A DNA stretch of 64,000 nt, taken from assembly GCF_002844555.1 (NCBI RefSeq), contig NZ_PJNI01000010.1, positions 62,001-126,000 of the forward strand. Direction: 5' to 3'. A model generated the notes under the pieces. That model did not search any database. It saw nothing but the letters and a program-made list of their open reading frames with translations, and was not told the origin of the DNA. Origin of the DNA: Brumimicrobium salinarum (GTDB taxonomy: Bacteria; Bacteroidota; Bacteroidia; Flavobacteriales_D; Crocinitomicaceae). Of this stretch, positions 1 to 8,516 are shown in pieces (the stretch's first letter is position 1; the number at the start of each line of letters is the position of its first letter). The translations under genes and the position numbers were made by a program.

Positions 1-27
1 TAACGCTTCTGTTGTATGTTCTTCCAT
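1..27 (-). CDS. Start of an unidentified gene cut by the left edge
   Basis: An ATG on the minus strand (complement of 25-27) opens a frame that runs off the left edge, reading MEEHTTEAL. Nine residues do not identify a family. The position, divergent from the reductase genes and separated from them by about 350 bp, fits a gene transcribed leftward. This is an inference from an open frame only. Confidence 0.3.
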
Positions 28-347
28 GTTTTCTAGTTTTTTGGCTTAGTCCTTATAAGGGAATCAGTCCTTCACAAATTTATAAATATTTTACGATTTT
101 ATCACCTGATTTTTGTCACTACTTAATTTATGTCTTTCATTTCAAATTCAATTAACTAATAAATCCAAAATAATTTCTAATTTTTGCTTATTTCTTATCA
201 GTTAAACATATTTCTAAAGCTTTTGTTTTGTCAACGAATTAACTGACAACAGCATTTGTTTTCTTCTCAAAAAAACAAATTTTCTTTCAGGTTAAATATA
301 ACATACAAATTTTTAGCTCCGAATCCAAGAAATATGGCTTTAGTTGT

Positions 348-355
348 TAATTTTG
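348..355 (+). promoter_or_regulatory. Candidate -7 promoter box for the reductase operon
   Basis: TAATTTTG matches the Bacteroidota -7 consensus TAnnTTTG and lies 21 nt before the chosen ATG at 377. No clear -33 TTG element at the usual spacing was seen. Bases 28-347 hold AT-rich sequence with no other recognisable signal. Confidence 0.45.
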
Positions 356-376
356 TAAATACAGAATTTGAAAATT

Positions 377-1450
377 ATGAATCCAAGATTTCACACTTTA
401 AAAATTAAAGATATTCGACAGGAAACCGAAGACGCAGTTTCAATTGCATTAACGGTTCCAGAAGAGTTAAAAGAAAATTATGTTTATGAGCCTGGTCAAT
501 ATTTGACTTTCAGAACAAATATAGATGGCGAAGAGGTTAGAAGGTCTTACTCAATTTGCACAGGATTGCATGAAGATGAATTGCGGGTTGCTGTTAAGAA
601 AATGCAGTATGGTAAATTCTCAACTTTTGCTAATGAAGATTTAAAGATAGATGACGAAATTGAGGTCATGACACCTATGGGGACTTTCACGACTGAAATC
701 ACAGAAGATTCAGAAAAATCATTCCTTTTCTTCGCTGGTGGTAGTGGAATTACACCTGTAATGTCCTTGATTAAAACCATCTTGAATAAAGCAAAGAAGA
801 GCAACGTAACTCTAGTTTATGGAAATAGAGGCTTTGATTACATTATTTTTAGAGATCAACTTGAAGACCTAAAAAATGTTTACATGGATCGTTTTAGTTT
901 GATGCATGTTTTTAGTGCTGAGAAATTAGGAAATCAGCTGCAGGAAGGTTTATTGGATAAAACTCAAATTGAAAAAATTTATACTTCAATCCTTAAAGAG
1001 CAAGATATTGATGAGGTTTTTGTTTGTGGACCAGAACCCACAATTCATGCGGTAAAAGATGTTTTTACTGAAGTAGGATATGACGACAAGAAAATTCATT
1101 TTGAATTATTTACTTCACCTTCTCAGAAAAATAAATCTCCACTTCCAAAAGCTTCAAGTCACGCAAAAGTCGATGCTAATATTAAAGTTATTCTCGATGG
1201 AGAAGAAATTTTGTTGAATCTTGACAGCGAGGGAGAAAGCATTCTCGATGCAGCTTCAAAAGCAGGTGCAGACGTTCCTTATTCATGTAAGGGAGGAGTT
1301 TGTTGTACTTGTAAGGCAAAAGTTTTAGAAGGAAAAGCAAGAATGGATGTTAATTATGCTTTGGAAGAAGACGAGGTAGAGGCAGGATATATTTTAACAT
1401 GTCAGTCGCATCCAGTTAGTGACAAATTAGTGGTTTCATTTGATGATTAA
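377..1450 (+). CDS. paaE: PaaE-type ferredoxin reductase with C-terminal 2Fe-2S domain
   Basis: This is an electron-transfer flavoprotein that moves electrons from NAD(P)H through a flavin to a 2Fe-2S cluster and on to a partner oxygenase. The closest well-known family is PaaE of phenylacetyl-CoA epoxidase. The order of domains is flavin-binding barrel (RSYS at about residues 56-59), NAD(P)-binding domain (AGGSGITP at about 120-127), then a plant-type ferredoxin domain with Cys304, Cys309, Cys312 and Cys342 (Cx4Cx2Cx29C). ATG at 377 is preferred over an upstream TTG at 368 because family members usually begin a few residues before FHxLxI. A paralogue follows 24 bp downstream. No paaA, B, C or D is visible here, so the true partner is unknown. 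Confidence 0.82.
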   Translation: MNPRFHTLKIKDIRQETEDAVSIALTVPEELKENYVYEPGQYLTFRTNIDGEEVRRSYSICTGLHEDELRVAVKKMQYGKFSTFANEDLKIDDEIEVMTPMGTFTTEITEDSEKSFLFFAGGSGITPVMSLIKTILNKAKKSNVTLVYGNRGFDYIIFRDQLEDLKNVYMDRFSLMHVFSAEKLGNQLQEGLLDKTQIEKIYTSILKEQDIDEVFVCGPEPTIHAVKDVFTEVGYDDKKIHFELFTSPSQKNKSPLPKASSHAKVDANIKVILDGEEILLNLDSEGESILDAASKAGADVPYSCKGGVCCTCKAKVLEGKARMDVNYALEEDEVEAGYILTCQSHPVSDKLVVSFDD

Positions 1451-1474
1451 AAAACAATAATAAAATATTAAAAT

Positions 1475-2581
1475 ATGGGTTTTTTTAAGAGTATTTTTGG
1501 GGGTAAAAAGCAAGAAAAAGTAAAATCACCAAACAAAAAAGAGCAAACAAGTGCAATGTTGTCAATTCAACAAATTGATCGTTTAACCGATGATGCAGTT
1601 AAAGTAGTTTTTGACGTTCCTGAAGAATTGAAGTCAAACTATGCTTACACACCAGGACAATATTTAAATATTATTTTAACGGTTAAAGGTGAACAACAAC
1701 ACCGTTCATACTCTATTTGTAGCGATGTTAAAGAACCTTTGGCTATTGGTATAAAGAAGGTAGAAAAAGGAATTGTTTCCACTTACTTTAATGAAACAGC
1801 TCAAGCAGGAGATAAGGTAGAGGTTAGTTTTCCACAAGGTAGCTTTACAATTTCAAAAGTAGAAGGAGATTACCTTGCCATTGCAGCAGGAAGTGGAATT
1901 ACCCCAGTTTTATCTATAGCCAAACTAATTAATGGAACAGCAACAGGTAAATTAAACCTACTGTATGGAAATCGCAACGATAAATCAATAATGTTTGAGG
2001 AAGAGTTGAATTTACTTTCCGCTGATAAGGTACAAACTACACATGTTTTTTCTGAACAAGAAAAAGAAGGTTTCATGCATGGAATGCTCACAGAAGACGT
2101 GATTACAGAATACCTCAAAAATGATTTGGAATTGCTAAAAGCTAAAGGTTTTTATCTATGTGGACCAGAGCCTGTAATTATTAACGCTCAAAATGTCTTG
2201 AAAAGATTTGGTGTAGCCGAAGAGAAAATCCATTACGAGCTGTTCACTACTCCCGTAAACATGGAATCGAATACTAAAACGGTTGCCTCAAATTTCTCTG
2301 GAGAGGCACAGGTTACTGTTATTTTAGATGATGAAGCGGAAACATTTGCATTAGATGCCTCAGGAGATACCATTCTGAATGAAGCGGAAAGTCATGGCAT
2401 CGATGCACCTTATTCATGTCGTGGAGGGATTTGTTGTACGTGTAAAGCAAAAGTTTTAAAAGGTTCTGCTACCATGGACAAAAACTTTTCATTAACCGAT
2501 AGTGAGGTGGACGAAGGTTATATTTTAACATGTCAAGCACACCCAAACAGTTCAGAAATTACAGTGAGTTATGATGAATAA
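1475..2581 (+). CDS. Second PaaE-type ferredoxin reductase with 2Fe-2S domain (paralogue)
   Basis: This protein has the same three-part architecture as its upstream neighbour: a flavin barrel with HRSYSIC, a nucleotide-binding domain with AAGSGITP, and a C-terminal ferredoxin with Cys315, Cys320, Cys323 and Cys353. The two share long blocks, for example GYILTCQ near the C-terminus, so they look like a tandem duplication that has since diverged. This copy has an extra basic N-terminus (GFFKSIFGGKKQEK) of about 25 residues that the first copy lacks. It ends by overlapping the next gene, so all three genes probably form one transcript. Its physiological electron acceptor cannot be told from the sequence. 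Confidence 0.8.
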   Translation: MGFFKSIFGGKKQEKVKSPNKKEQTSAMLSIQQIDRLTDDAVKVVFDVPEELKSNYAYTPGQYLNIILTVKGEQQHRSYSICSDVKEPLAIGIKKVEKGIVSTYFNETAQAGDKVEVSFPQGSFTISKVEGDYLAIAAGSGITPVLSIAKLINGTATGKLNLLYGNRNDKSIMFEEELNLLSADKVQTTHVFSEQEKEGFMHGMLTEDVITEYLKNDLELLKAKGFYLCGPEPVIINAQNVLKRFGVAEEKIHYELFTTPVNMESNTKTVASNFSGEAQVTVILDDEAETFALDASGDTILNEAESHGIDAPYSCRGGICCTCKAKVLKGSATMDKNFSLTDSEVDEGYILTCQAHPNSSEITVSYDE

Positions 2582-3263
2582 GGTAATTGTTGTCATAGGT
2601 GCCAGTAGAGGAATTGGACGAGAATTAGTTACGCAATTTGCACAAGATAAATCCAATACAGTTGTGGCTTTATCGCGAAATGTAGCAGCCATGGAAAAAG
2701 TCTTTTCAGCTCCAAATATTAAATTCGCTTTTGCAGATCTAATGGCTGATGATTTACACGAAACATTAGATAAAACCCTTCAAGATTTACCCGCTATTGA
2801 TATCCTTGTAAATAATGCTGGGAAGTTAGTCAATAAACCTTTTTTGGAGTTAACGCGCGAAGACATCAACACTTGCTATCAAACGAACGCTGTTGGCGTA
2901 ATGCATGCCACACAATACATGGTGCCAAAAATGTTGGAGAATGGCGGTCACATTGTAAATATTTCTACAATGGGAGCGTTTCAGGGGAGTGTGAAGTTCC
3001 CAGGACTCTCGGCTTACTCCACTTCGAAAGCCGGAATAACAAGTTTTACAGAACTTTTCGCCGAAGAATATAAAGACACAAAAATCAAAATGAATTGCTT
3101 GTGTTTAGGAGCTGCTCAAACCGAGATGTTGGAAGAAGCATTTCCTGGAATGAAAGCACCAGTTTCAGCTGCTGAAATAGCCTCGTATATTGTTGATTTT
3201 GCATTTAACGCCTCAAAATTCTTTAATGGTAAAGTGCTGCCGGTGAGTTCAACTACGCCGTAG
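2571..3263 (+). CDS. Short-chain dehydrogenase/reductase (SDR)
   Basis: A classical SDR of 230 residues with one Rossmann fold. The cofactor-binding motif GASRGIG lies at about 10-16, NNAG at 81-84, the catalytic serine at about 132 and the YxxxK pair at Tyr149 and Lys153, so it should be an active NAD(P)-dependent oxidoreductase. The substrate cannot be read from the sequence. Two ATG codons in a row (2571 and 2574) both overlap the end of the upstream reductase by 8-11 bases, implying translational coupling. The context of two flavin/iron-sulfur reductases suggests a role in the same oxidation pathway, but that is inference. Confidence 0.85.
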   Translation: MMNKVIVVIGASRGIGRELVTQFAQDKSNTVVALSRNVAAMEKVFSAPNIKFAFADLMADDLHETLDKTLQDLPAIDILVNNAGKLVNKPFLELTREDINTCYQTNAVGVMHATQYMVPKMLENGGHIVNISTMGAFQGSVKFPGLSAYSTSKAGITSFTELFAEEYKDTKIKMNCLCLGAAQTEMLEEAFPGMKAPVSAAEIASYIVDFAFNASKFFNGKVLPVSSTTP

Positions 3264-3821
3264 TTGATTAGGAGTTGTTTAATTACGAATTACGATGCAC
3301 CTTAAACTGTACTCAATCCGTTTAAAGAATTTTTACTGAATTCTATTGGGATTTGCTACATTATGGTTAAATGTTACTGTGTTTTTACAACTCCTAATTT
3401 AATTGTAGAATAAGTGATTCCTGTAATTATTAGATAGGTTCTTTTATCGGGTACTGCTTTATTAGCCCAGAAAAATGCATGGAAGTAAATTGATGTAACG
3501 AAGAAACTAATACAGTTTCTTTCGATGATAATACCATTAAAATTGAAAATAATCTTCACATTAAAATCTATAAAACAGGTGTTGGTACAACATCACTTTA
3601 AAACAGGAGGAAAGTCGGTTTTAACCCTTATCAATCTCAAAGAGAAAGCGAATAAAGCGATTACTTTTCTTAAAAATTACTTACCAAGAGAAGAATTGAT
3701 TGTAACTAAGGATTTGTTAGGATAGAAATTTTCTATCTATGATTTAAGAATCTTAAGATGGAAATTAAATCAAAACTACTTTTTAAAAAATAGTTTAATT
3801 TTAAGACTGATAAACTTTTAT
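3264..3821 (+). other. 558-bp spacer with no supported gene
   Basis: This stretch holds no frame with a convincing start, length or family match. Around 3525-3725 two overlapping short frames contain plausible protein-like strings (for example GVGTTSL and KAITFLKNYLPREEL) in different frames. That could be the remains of a decayed small gene, but I cannot identify it. A 12-nt inverted repeat lies at 3267-3278 and 3387-3398. Confidence 0.4.
3267..3398. repeat. Segment bounded by 12-nt perfect inverted repeats
   Basis: ATTAGGAGTTGT at 3267-3278 is matched by its exact reverse complement ACAACTCCTAAT at 3387-3398, enclosing about 108 bp directly after the SDR stop codon. The enclosed part begins with two overlapping copies of an ATTACGA word. 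There is no T-run after the right arm, so it is not a standard terminator. It may be a small insertion or a stem with a large loop. Confidence 0.4.
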
Positions 3822-4793
3822 CTAAAGCGTCAACAGCTTTCCAAGTAATTCTTCCTTCTCCACTTTAGGTATAGCGTGTTTACCAATTGCATCTTTAAAA
3901 TCGGTGGTAATTAGTTCATCTGCCTTTATACCAACCATTTGTTGTGTTTTTCCATCAAGTAGTAATTCTACCGCCATAATTCCAGAACGTGTTGCCAATG
4001 CTCGGTCAAAATAGGAGGGAGAACCACCACGTTGAATATGTCCTAAAATAGTTGTTCGGAGTCTGAAATCTTCTAAGTGAGGTTTGATTTTTCGCATAAT
4101 GTCCATTGCACCTCCTTCTTCATCTCCTTCGGCAACAATTATAATGCTACTTCTGCGTCCTTTGTTTTGAGATTTTATCTGTTTTGCCAACGCTTCAATA
4201 TTAGTTATGGTCTCAGGGATTAATACAGATTCAGCTCCAGAAGCTATGGCTGAATTTAACGCCAAAAAACCAGAGTTTCTACCCATAACTTCAACAAAAA
4301 AGACACGTTTATGAGAGGAAGCAGTGTCACGAATATTGTCAATCGCAGAAACTATTGTATTGAGCGCTGTATCATAGCCTATAGTTGCTTCAGTTCCGTA
4401 TAAATCATTGTCGATGGTGCCCGGTAATCCAATTACAGGAATATTAACTTCTTCGGCTAGTATTTTTGCACCTCGAAAAGATCCATCTCCACCGATGACA
4501 ATTAAACCATCAATTCCTGCGTCCTTAATGTTTTTAATAGCTTCTTTTCTGGCTTCTTTATTTTTAAATTCAGGAGAACGTGCCGAACCTAATATTGTTC
4601 CACCACGCTGAATAATATTGTCTACATCGGTGTATTTCATATTCACAAATCGTCCAGCCATTAATCCGTCATATCCATCTTTAATACCCACCGCTTGCAG
4701 ATTGTAATGAAAAGCAGCTTTAGTTATAGCACGTATTGCAGTGTTCATTCCTGGAGCGTCTCCACCTGATGTAAGAATGGCTATTTTTTTCAT
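3822..4793 (-). CDS. pfkA: ATP-dependent 6-phosphofructokinase
   Basis: Phosphofructokinase converts fructose 6-phosphate to fructose 1,6-bisphosphate, the committed step of glycolysis. The protein is 323 residues, the usual bacterial PfkA length. It carries the ATP-binding GGDAPGMN near residue 10, GGDGS at 101-105, the catalytic PGTIDND at 124-130 (base Asp about 128), VEVMGR and GHIQRGGSPS. The Gly at the start of GGDGS is typical of ATP-using rather than pyrophosphate-using enzymes. It is divergent from the pyruvate dehydrogenase gene, which is a metabolically sensible pairing. The ATG start directly precedes the conserved KKIAILTSGGD. Confidence 0.95.
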   Translation of the reverse strand: MKKIAILTSGGDAPGMNTAIRAITKAAFHYNLQAVGIKDGYDGLMAGRFVNMKYTDVDNIIQRGGTILGSARSPEFKNKEARKEAIKNIKDAGIDGLIVIGGDGSFRGAKILAEEVNIPVIGLPGTIDNDLYGTEATIGYDTALNTIVSAIDNIRDTASSHKRVFFVEVMGRNSGFLALNSAIASGAESVLIPETITNIEALAKQIKSQNKGRRSSIIIVAEGDEEGGAMDIMRKIKPHLEDFRLRTTILGHIQRGGSPSYFDRALATRSGIMAVELLLDGKTQQMVGIKADELITTDFKDAIGKHAIPKVEKEELLGKLLTL

Positions 4794-5029
4794 GGATATT
4801 ATTTTTTAAGATGAATGAGTAAAAATAATCGATTAATTGAACTTTCTTTAAAAGTAATGAATAAAAATTAAGTTCTTTTATTGAATTTGTATGGATTGTT
4901 ATGAGTTTTTTGGACAACTTCACGGAGAATTAAAAAAATACAAGCAAACTATTCTGTTCAGCGCAATTTTTCTTAGTTTTACCCACATAAATTAACTTTT
5001 ATCAAAAAGGAAAATATAAGACTTTAAGA

Positions 5030-6009
5030 ATGAAGACAGTTCAGTTTAGAGAAGCCCTTAGAGAAGCGATGTCAGAAGAAATGCGTCGTGATGAGAATGT
5101 ATTCTTGATGGGGGAGGAAGTAGCCGAATATAATGGTGCGTACAAAGTATCGCAAGGCATGTTGGATGAATTTGGCGATAAACGTGTGATTGACACACCA
5201 ATTGCCGAGCTTGGATTTACAGGAATTGCTGTAGGTGCTTCTATGAACGGTTTAAGACCAATTGTAGAGTTTATGACATGGAATTTTGCCATTCTTGCTG
5301 CTGATCAAATTATAAATAGTGCTGCTAAAATGCTGCAGATGTCTGGAGGTCAGTATCATTGTCCTATCGTTTTTAGAGGTGGGAATGGTCAGGCTGGACA
5401 ATTAGCTGCAACTCATTCACAATCATTTGAATCTATGTATGCCCACTTTCCTGGTTTGAAAGTAGTAACTCCATCAAATCCAGCAGATGCTAAAGGATTA
5501 TTAAAATCAGCAATTCGTGATGAGGATCCTGTAGTATTTTTGAATCTGAAAAAATGTACGGAGATAAAGGTGAAATTCCAGAAGGAGAATACCTGATTCC
5601 AATCGGATTAGCAGATGTTAAAAGAAAAGGAAAAGATGTGACAATTGTTTCTTTTGGAAAAATCATCAAAGAAGCCTATAAAGCGGCAGATGAATTGAAA
5701 AAAGAAGGAATTGAATGTGAAGTTATTGATTTAAGAACGGTACGTCCTATTGATTACGATACGGTTGTTGAATCAATTAAAAAAACGAATAGATGTGTTG
5801 TGGTTGAAGAATCATGGCCTTTATCATCTATATCTTCTGAAATGGCTTATCATTTACAGCGTTATGCTTTTGATTATCTTGATGCTCCTGTTATGCGTGT
5901 AACGCAATCAGACACACCATTCCCTTTTTCCCCAACTTTAATAGAGGAAGCATTACCGAATGTGGGACGTATTATAAAAGCGGTAAAAGCAACTTTGTAT
6001 AAAAACTAA
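5030..6009 (+). CDS. pdhB: Pyruvate dehydrogenase E1 component, beta subunit (frame broken near 5540)
   Basis: The E1 beta subunit works with E1 alpha and thiamine diphosphate to decarboxylate pyruvate in the pyruvate dehydrogenase complex. The first frame (5030-5596) encodes the N-terminal thiamine-binding half, with [13 protein letters not shown] and [18 protein letters not shown]. Near residue 171 it runs out of frame, and the conserved [17 protein letters not shown] continues in the next frame to 6009. Restoring one base at the TTTTTG run (5537-5542) gives a protein of about 326 residues, the normal length with both domains intact. A sequencing or assembly error is the simplest reading; a real frameshift mutation would truncate the subunit. 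No E1 alpha gene is adjacent. Confidence 0.88.
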
Positions 6010-6067
6010 ACAATACCGAGAAAATGACAACACTTTTATAAAAGATAGTCATTTATATATTTTAAAG

Positions 6068-6095
6068 AAGCAGTCCATTTGGACTGCTTTTTTTA
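6068..6095 (+). terminator. Rho-independent terminator after pdhB
   Basis: A perfect 9-bp stem AAGCAGTCC/GGACTGCTT (6068-6076 with 6081-6089) with a 4-nt loop is followed by a run of seven T. Confidence 0.85.
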
Positions 6096-6251
6096 TACTA
6101 TCGAATAGTTTAACTCTGTTTTAATTACAAACTAAACTATATGTTTTGATATTAGCAGCTAATGTCCATTATAAACGAAGTTTAAAATCATAGGAAATAC
6201 TATCGTCGACAACCTGAAGTTTTTATTACCATGATAAGATAAAACAAATCC

Positions 6252-6291
6252 AAAAAAAATATGCTGAAGGACTGCCTCAGCATATTTTTTT
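6252..6291. terminator. Bidirectional terminator between pdhB and the M16 peptidase genes
   Basis: A hairpin built on ATGCTGA/TCAGCAT is flanked by an A-run on the left and a T-run on the right, so it can end transcripts from either side. It lies about 70 bp past the stop of the minus-strand M16 gene. The rest of 6096-6251 shows nothing recognisable. Confidence 0.75.
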
Positions 6292-6358
6292 GGGATTCTA
6301 AATGATTTAAAAACGCAATTGATTAAAACGCAATTGAATTAATAATCAAACATCGTGA

Positions 6359-8479
6359 CTAGTTGCTTTCTTCAATCTCGAATACCTTGTCATCAATTTT
6401 ACCATTGAACTTAACTTCTTTCAAAGTACTTGTCATTGATGCAGCTTCAACAATTTGAGTTGTTGTGTTGGGTAATAAATATCCGTTATATTTTGAATAA
6501 TCGCTGTATTTTGTAGATATACTTTGCGGACCTTCATCTGTTACTCGTAAGGTTGTACCACGATCTTTTAAACCAGTAGTTTTATTGTAATATCCAGTAG
6601 TTGTTGTTTTTCCAAAAGTATATTGAAGTACATAATAGGTTTGGTCTTCAATTTCTTCCATTCCAAGTAATTCTACATCTTCAATATTTTTAATGAGCGC
6701 CATTTCTGTGAAAGCAGCAGATGTTTTCAGTTCTGCTTTAAGTTCATCATCAGTCATGTGCGTAGTTTCAAAACCACCTTGTTGAGACATCGTTTTGGAC
6801 ATTCCTCTATCTTCATTTATAATCTCTTCTTGGAGCACCATTCCATTAAACTCCATTTTAGTTACGCTGTTGTTGGGCGCCTTATAAAGTGTTGTCATTT
6901 TTAATTCCATTGGCGACTGATCAGGAACAATGATTGCCTTTTTCTCTATGGTTTTAATTTTACATAACTTTTTATTCGCCTTTTTCATATTAGAAGTACC
7001 CGTAATGGCCATTAAATACTTTTCCAGTACTTCAGTTTTTGATATATCCGCAGGTAAATAACTTTTTTCCTTTGATGGATTACCAAATGCATCTAGAATC
7101 TCAATTTCTCCGTCTCCATCAAATTGTTTTAACTTTTCCAAAACATCTTTATTTCCAACAACTATAATATTGAGGTTGTTTGGAGTGATGTATTTCTGAG
7201 CCATTTCTAAAATATCGGTTTCAGATGTGTTACTTAACTTTTTTAAATAAGTTTGGTAGTAATCTTTAGGAAGGTTATTTCTATGGATGTTGAGTGCAAA
7301 ATTGGCAATTGTTCGAGGAGATTCTAACCTTCTTGCGAAAGAACCTGCCATAGACGCTTTGTTCAGACTTAATTCTTCTTCAGTAGGAACAGCTTCTGTT
7401 ATACGTTGAAATTCATAAAGAAATTGAACTATTGCAGAGTCGGTTACTTCATTTCTAAAATTACCTGAAGCACTCATAAATGAACCTTGTCTTCTTACGT
7501 TAAGTTGCGTATATGCGCCATACGTATATGCTTTATCTTCTCTAAGGTTTTGCATTAATCGTGTTCCAAAACCGCCACCACCTAATAACTTATTAAGAAC
7601 AGAAAGTTTAATTTGATCTTCATCTCCAGGTGTCATTGGAATAGGAAAAGCAATATTAATTACAGATTGTACAGCACCAGGCTTTTCAACGAAAATTACT
7701 CGGTTATTTTTAGGTTGAATACCGTGATTGTATTCTTTTTCAAACGGAACTCCACCTTCCCAATCTCCAAATCTTTCTTCAGCTACTTTCTTTGCTTCAG
7801 CCTCGTTAATGTCACCTACAATTACCAAATAGCTTCCTGCAGGAGTATATTGTTTTTTGTATAAATCAACGACGTCTTCTCTTGTAATGTTATTTAGTGT
7901 CTCTTCAGTCATTACTTCACCATAAGGGTGTTCTTCAGTAAAGAGTGTCTTGTACATAGCGTTTGACATCATCGAATTAGGGTCTGTTTTAACAGCGTAC
8001 AAATCTGACTCATATTGTTTTTTTATCCTGTCAAATTCTGCTTTTGGAAAGTTTGCATTTTTCATAACATCTGTCATGAGGTCTAATCCTTTATCCATGT
8101 GCTTTGTTAAAACACTCAAATACATACTATTGCTAGAGGCAAACAATGAAGCACCAATAAAATCTTTTTCTTGGTCTAATTGGTCTTTTTCTCTGTTTTT
8201 AGTTCCTGAGAGCAATAAATCTCCCATTAAATCTGATAAACCTGCTTTTTCCCCTTCCAATCTTGGATCAGATCCCATAACGAGGTTAAAAGACACCTTG
8301 GGTATTTTGTTGTTGGTAGAAAGAATAACTTTCATTCCATTATCAAGATCAAAAACAATTGGATCTGCGATGTTAATTTCTGGTGCTGGTCCTGGAACGG
8401 GCGCTTTAGATCTATCTATTTGTGCAAAAGAAAGACTCGTGATTGCCAAACTCAGGATAACGATTATTATATGTTTCAT
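6359..8479 (-). CDS. M16 family peptidase-like protein, probably the non-catalytic partner
   Basis: A 706-residue exported protein with a signal peptide (MKHIIIVILSLAITSLSFAQ) and two M16-type domains. The typical start of the fold, DLDNGMKVIL, is present at about 44-53, but the zinc-binding HxxEH motif expected about 35 residues later is absent; the region reads KAGLSDLMGDLLLSG. A later segment with GGGGFGTRLMQNLRE matches the R/Y-type second domain that shapes the active site in two-subunit M16B proteases. It lies 37 bp downstream of an M16 gene with an intact HxxEH, so the pair probably forms a heterodimeric periplasmic protease. The C-terminal third (about 500-706) is an extra domain I do not recognise. 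Confidence 0.85.
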   Translation of the reverse strand: MKHIIIVILSLAITSLSFAQIDRSKAPVPGPAPEINIADPIVFDLDNGMKVILSTNNKIPKVSFNLVMGSDPRLEGEKAGLSDLMGDLLLSGTKNREKDQLDQEKDFIGASLFASSNSMYLSVLTKHMDKGLDLMTDVMKNANFPKAEFDRIKKQYESDLYAVKTDPNSMMSNAMYKTLFTEEHPYGEVMTEETLNNITREDVVDLYKKQYTPAGSYLVIVGDINEAEAKKVAEERFGDWEGGVPFEKEYNHGIQPKNNRVIFVEKPGAVQSVINIAFPIPMTPGDEDQIKLSVLNKLLGGGGFGTRLMQNLREDKAYTYGAYTQLNVRRQGSFMSASGNFRNEVTDSAIVQFLYEFQRITEAVPTEEELSLNKASMAGSFARRLESPRTIANFALNIHRNNLPKDYYQTYLKKLSNTSETDILEMAQKYITPNNLNIIVVGNKDVLEKLKQFDGDGEIEILDAFGNPSKEKSYLPADISKTEVLEKYLMAITGTSNMKKANKKLCKIKTIEKKAIIVPDQSPMELKMTTLYKAPNNSVTKMEFNGMVLQEEIINEDRGMSKTMSQQGGFETTHMTDDELKAELKTSAAFTEMALIKNIEDVELLGMEEIEDQTYYVLQYTFGKTTTTGYYNKTTGLKDRGTTLRVTDEGPQSISTKYSDYSKYNGYLLPNTTTQIVEAASMTSTLKEVKFNGKIDDKVFEIEESN

Positions 8480-8516
8480 TTTATAAATTTTTTATTGATA
8501 AACTCCTTTTTATATT

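Noticed and set aside
3374-3725. Short frames on both strands in the spacer after the SDR gene
   Set aside because: No start signal or family, and protein-like pieces fall in different frames. At most the remains of a gene.
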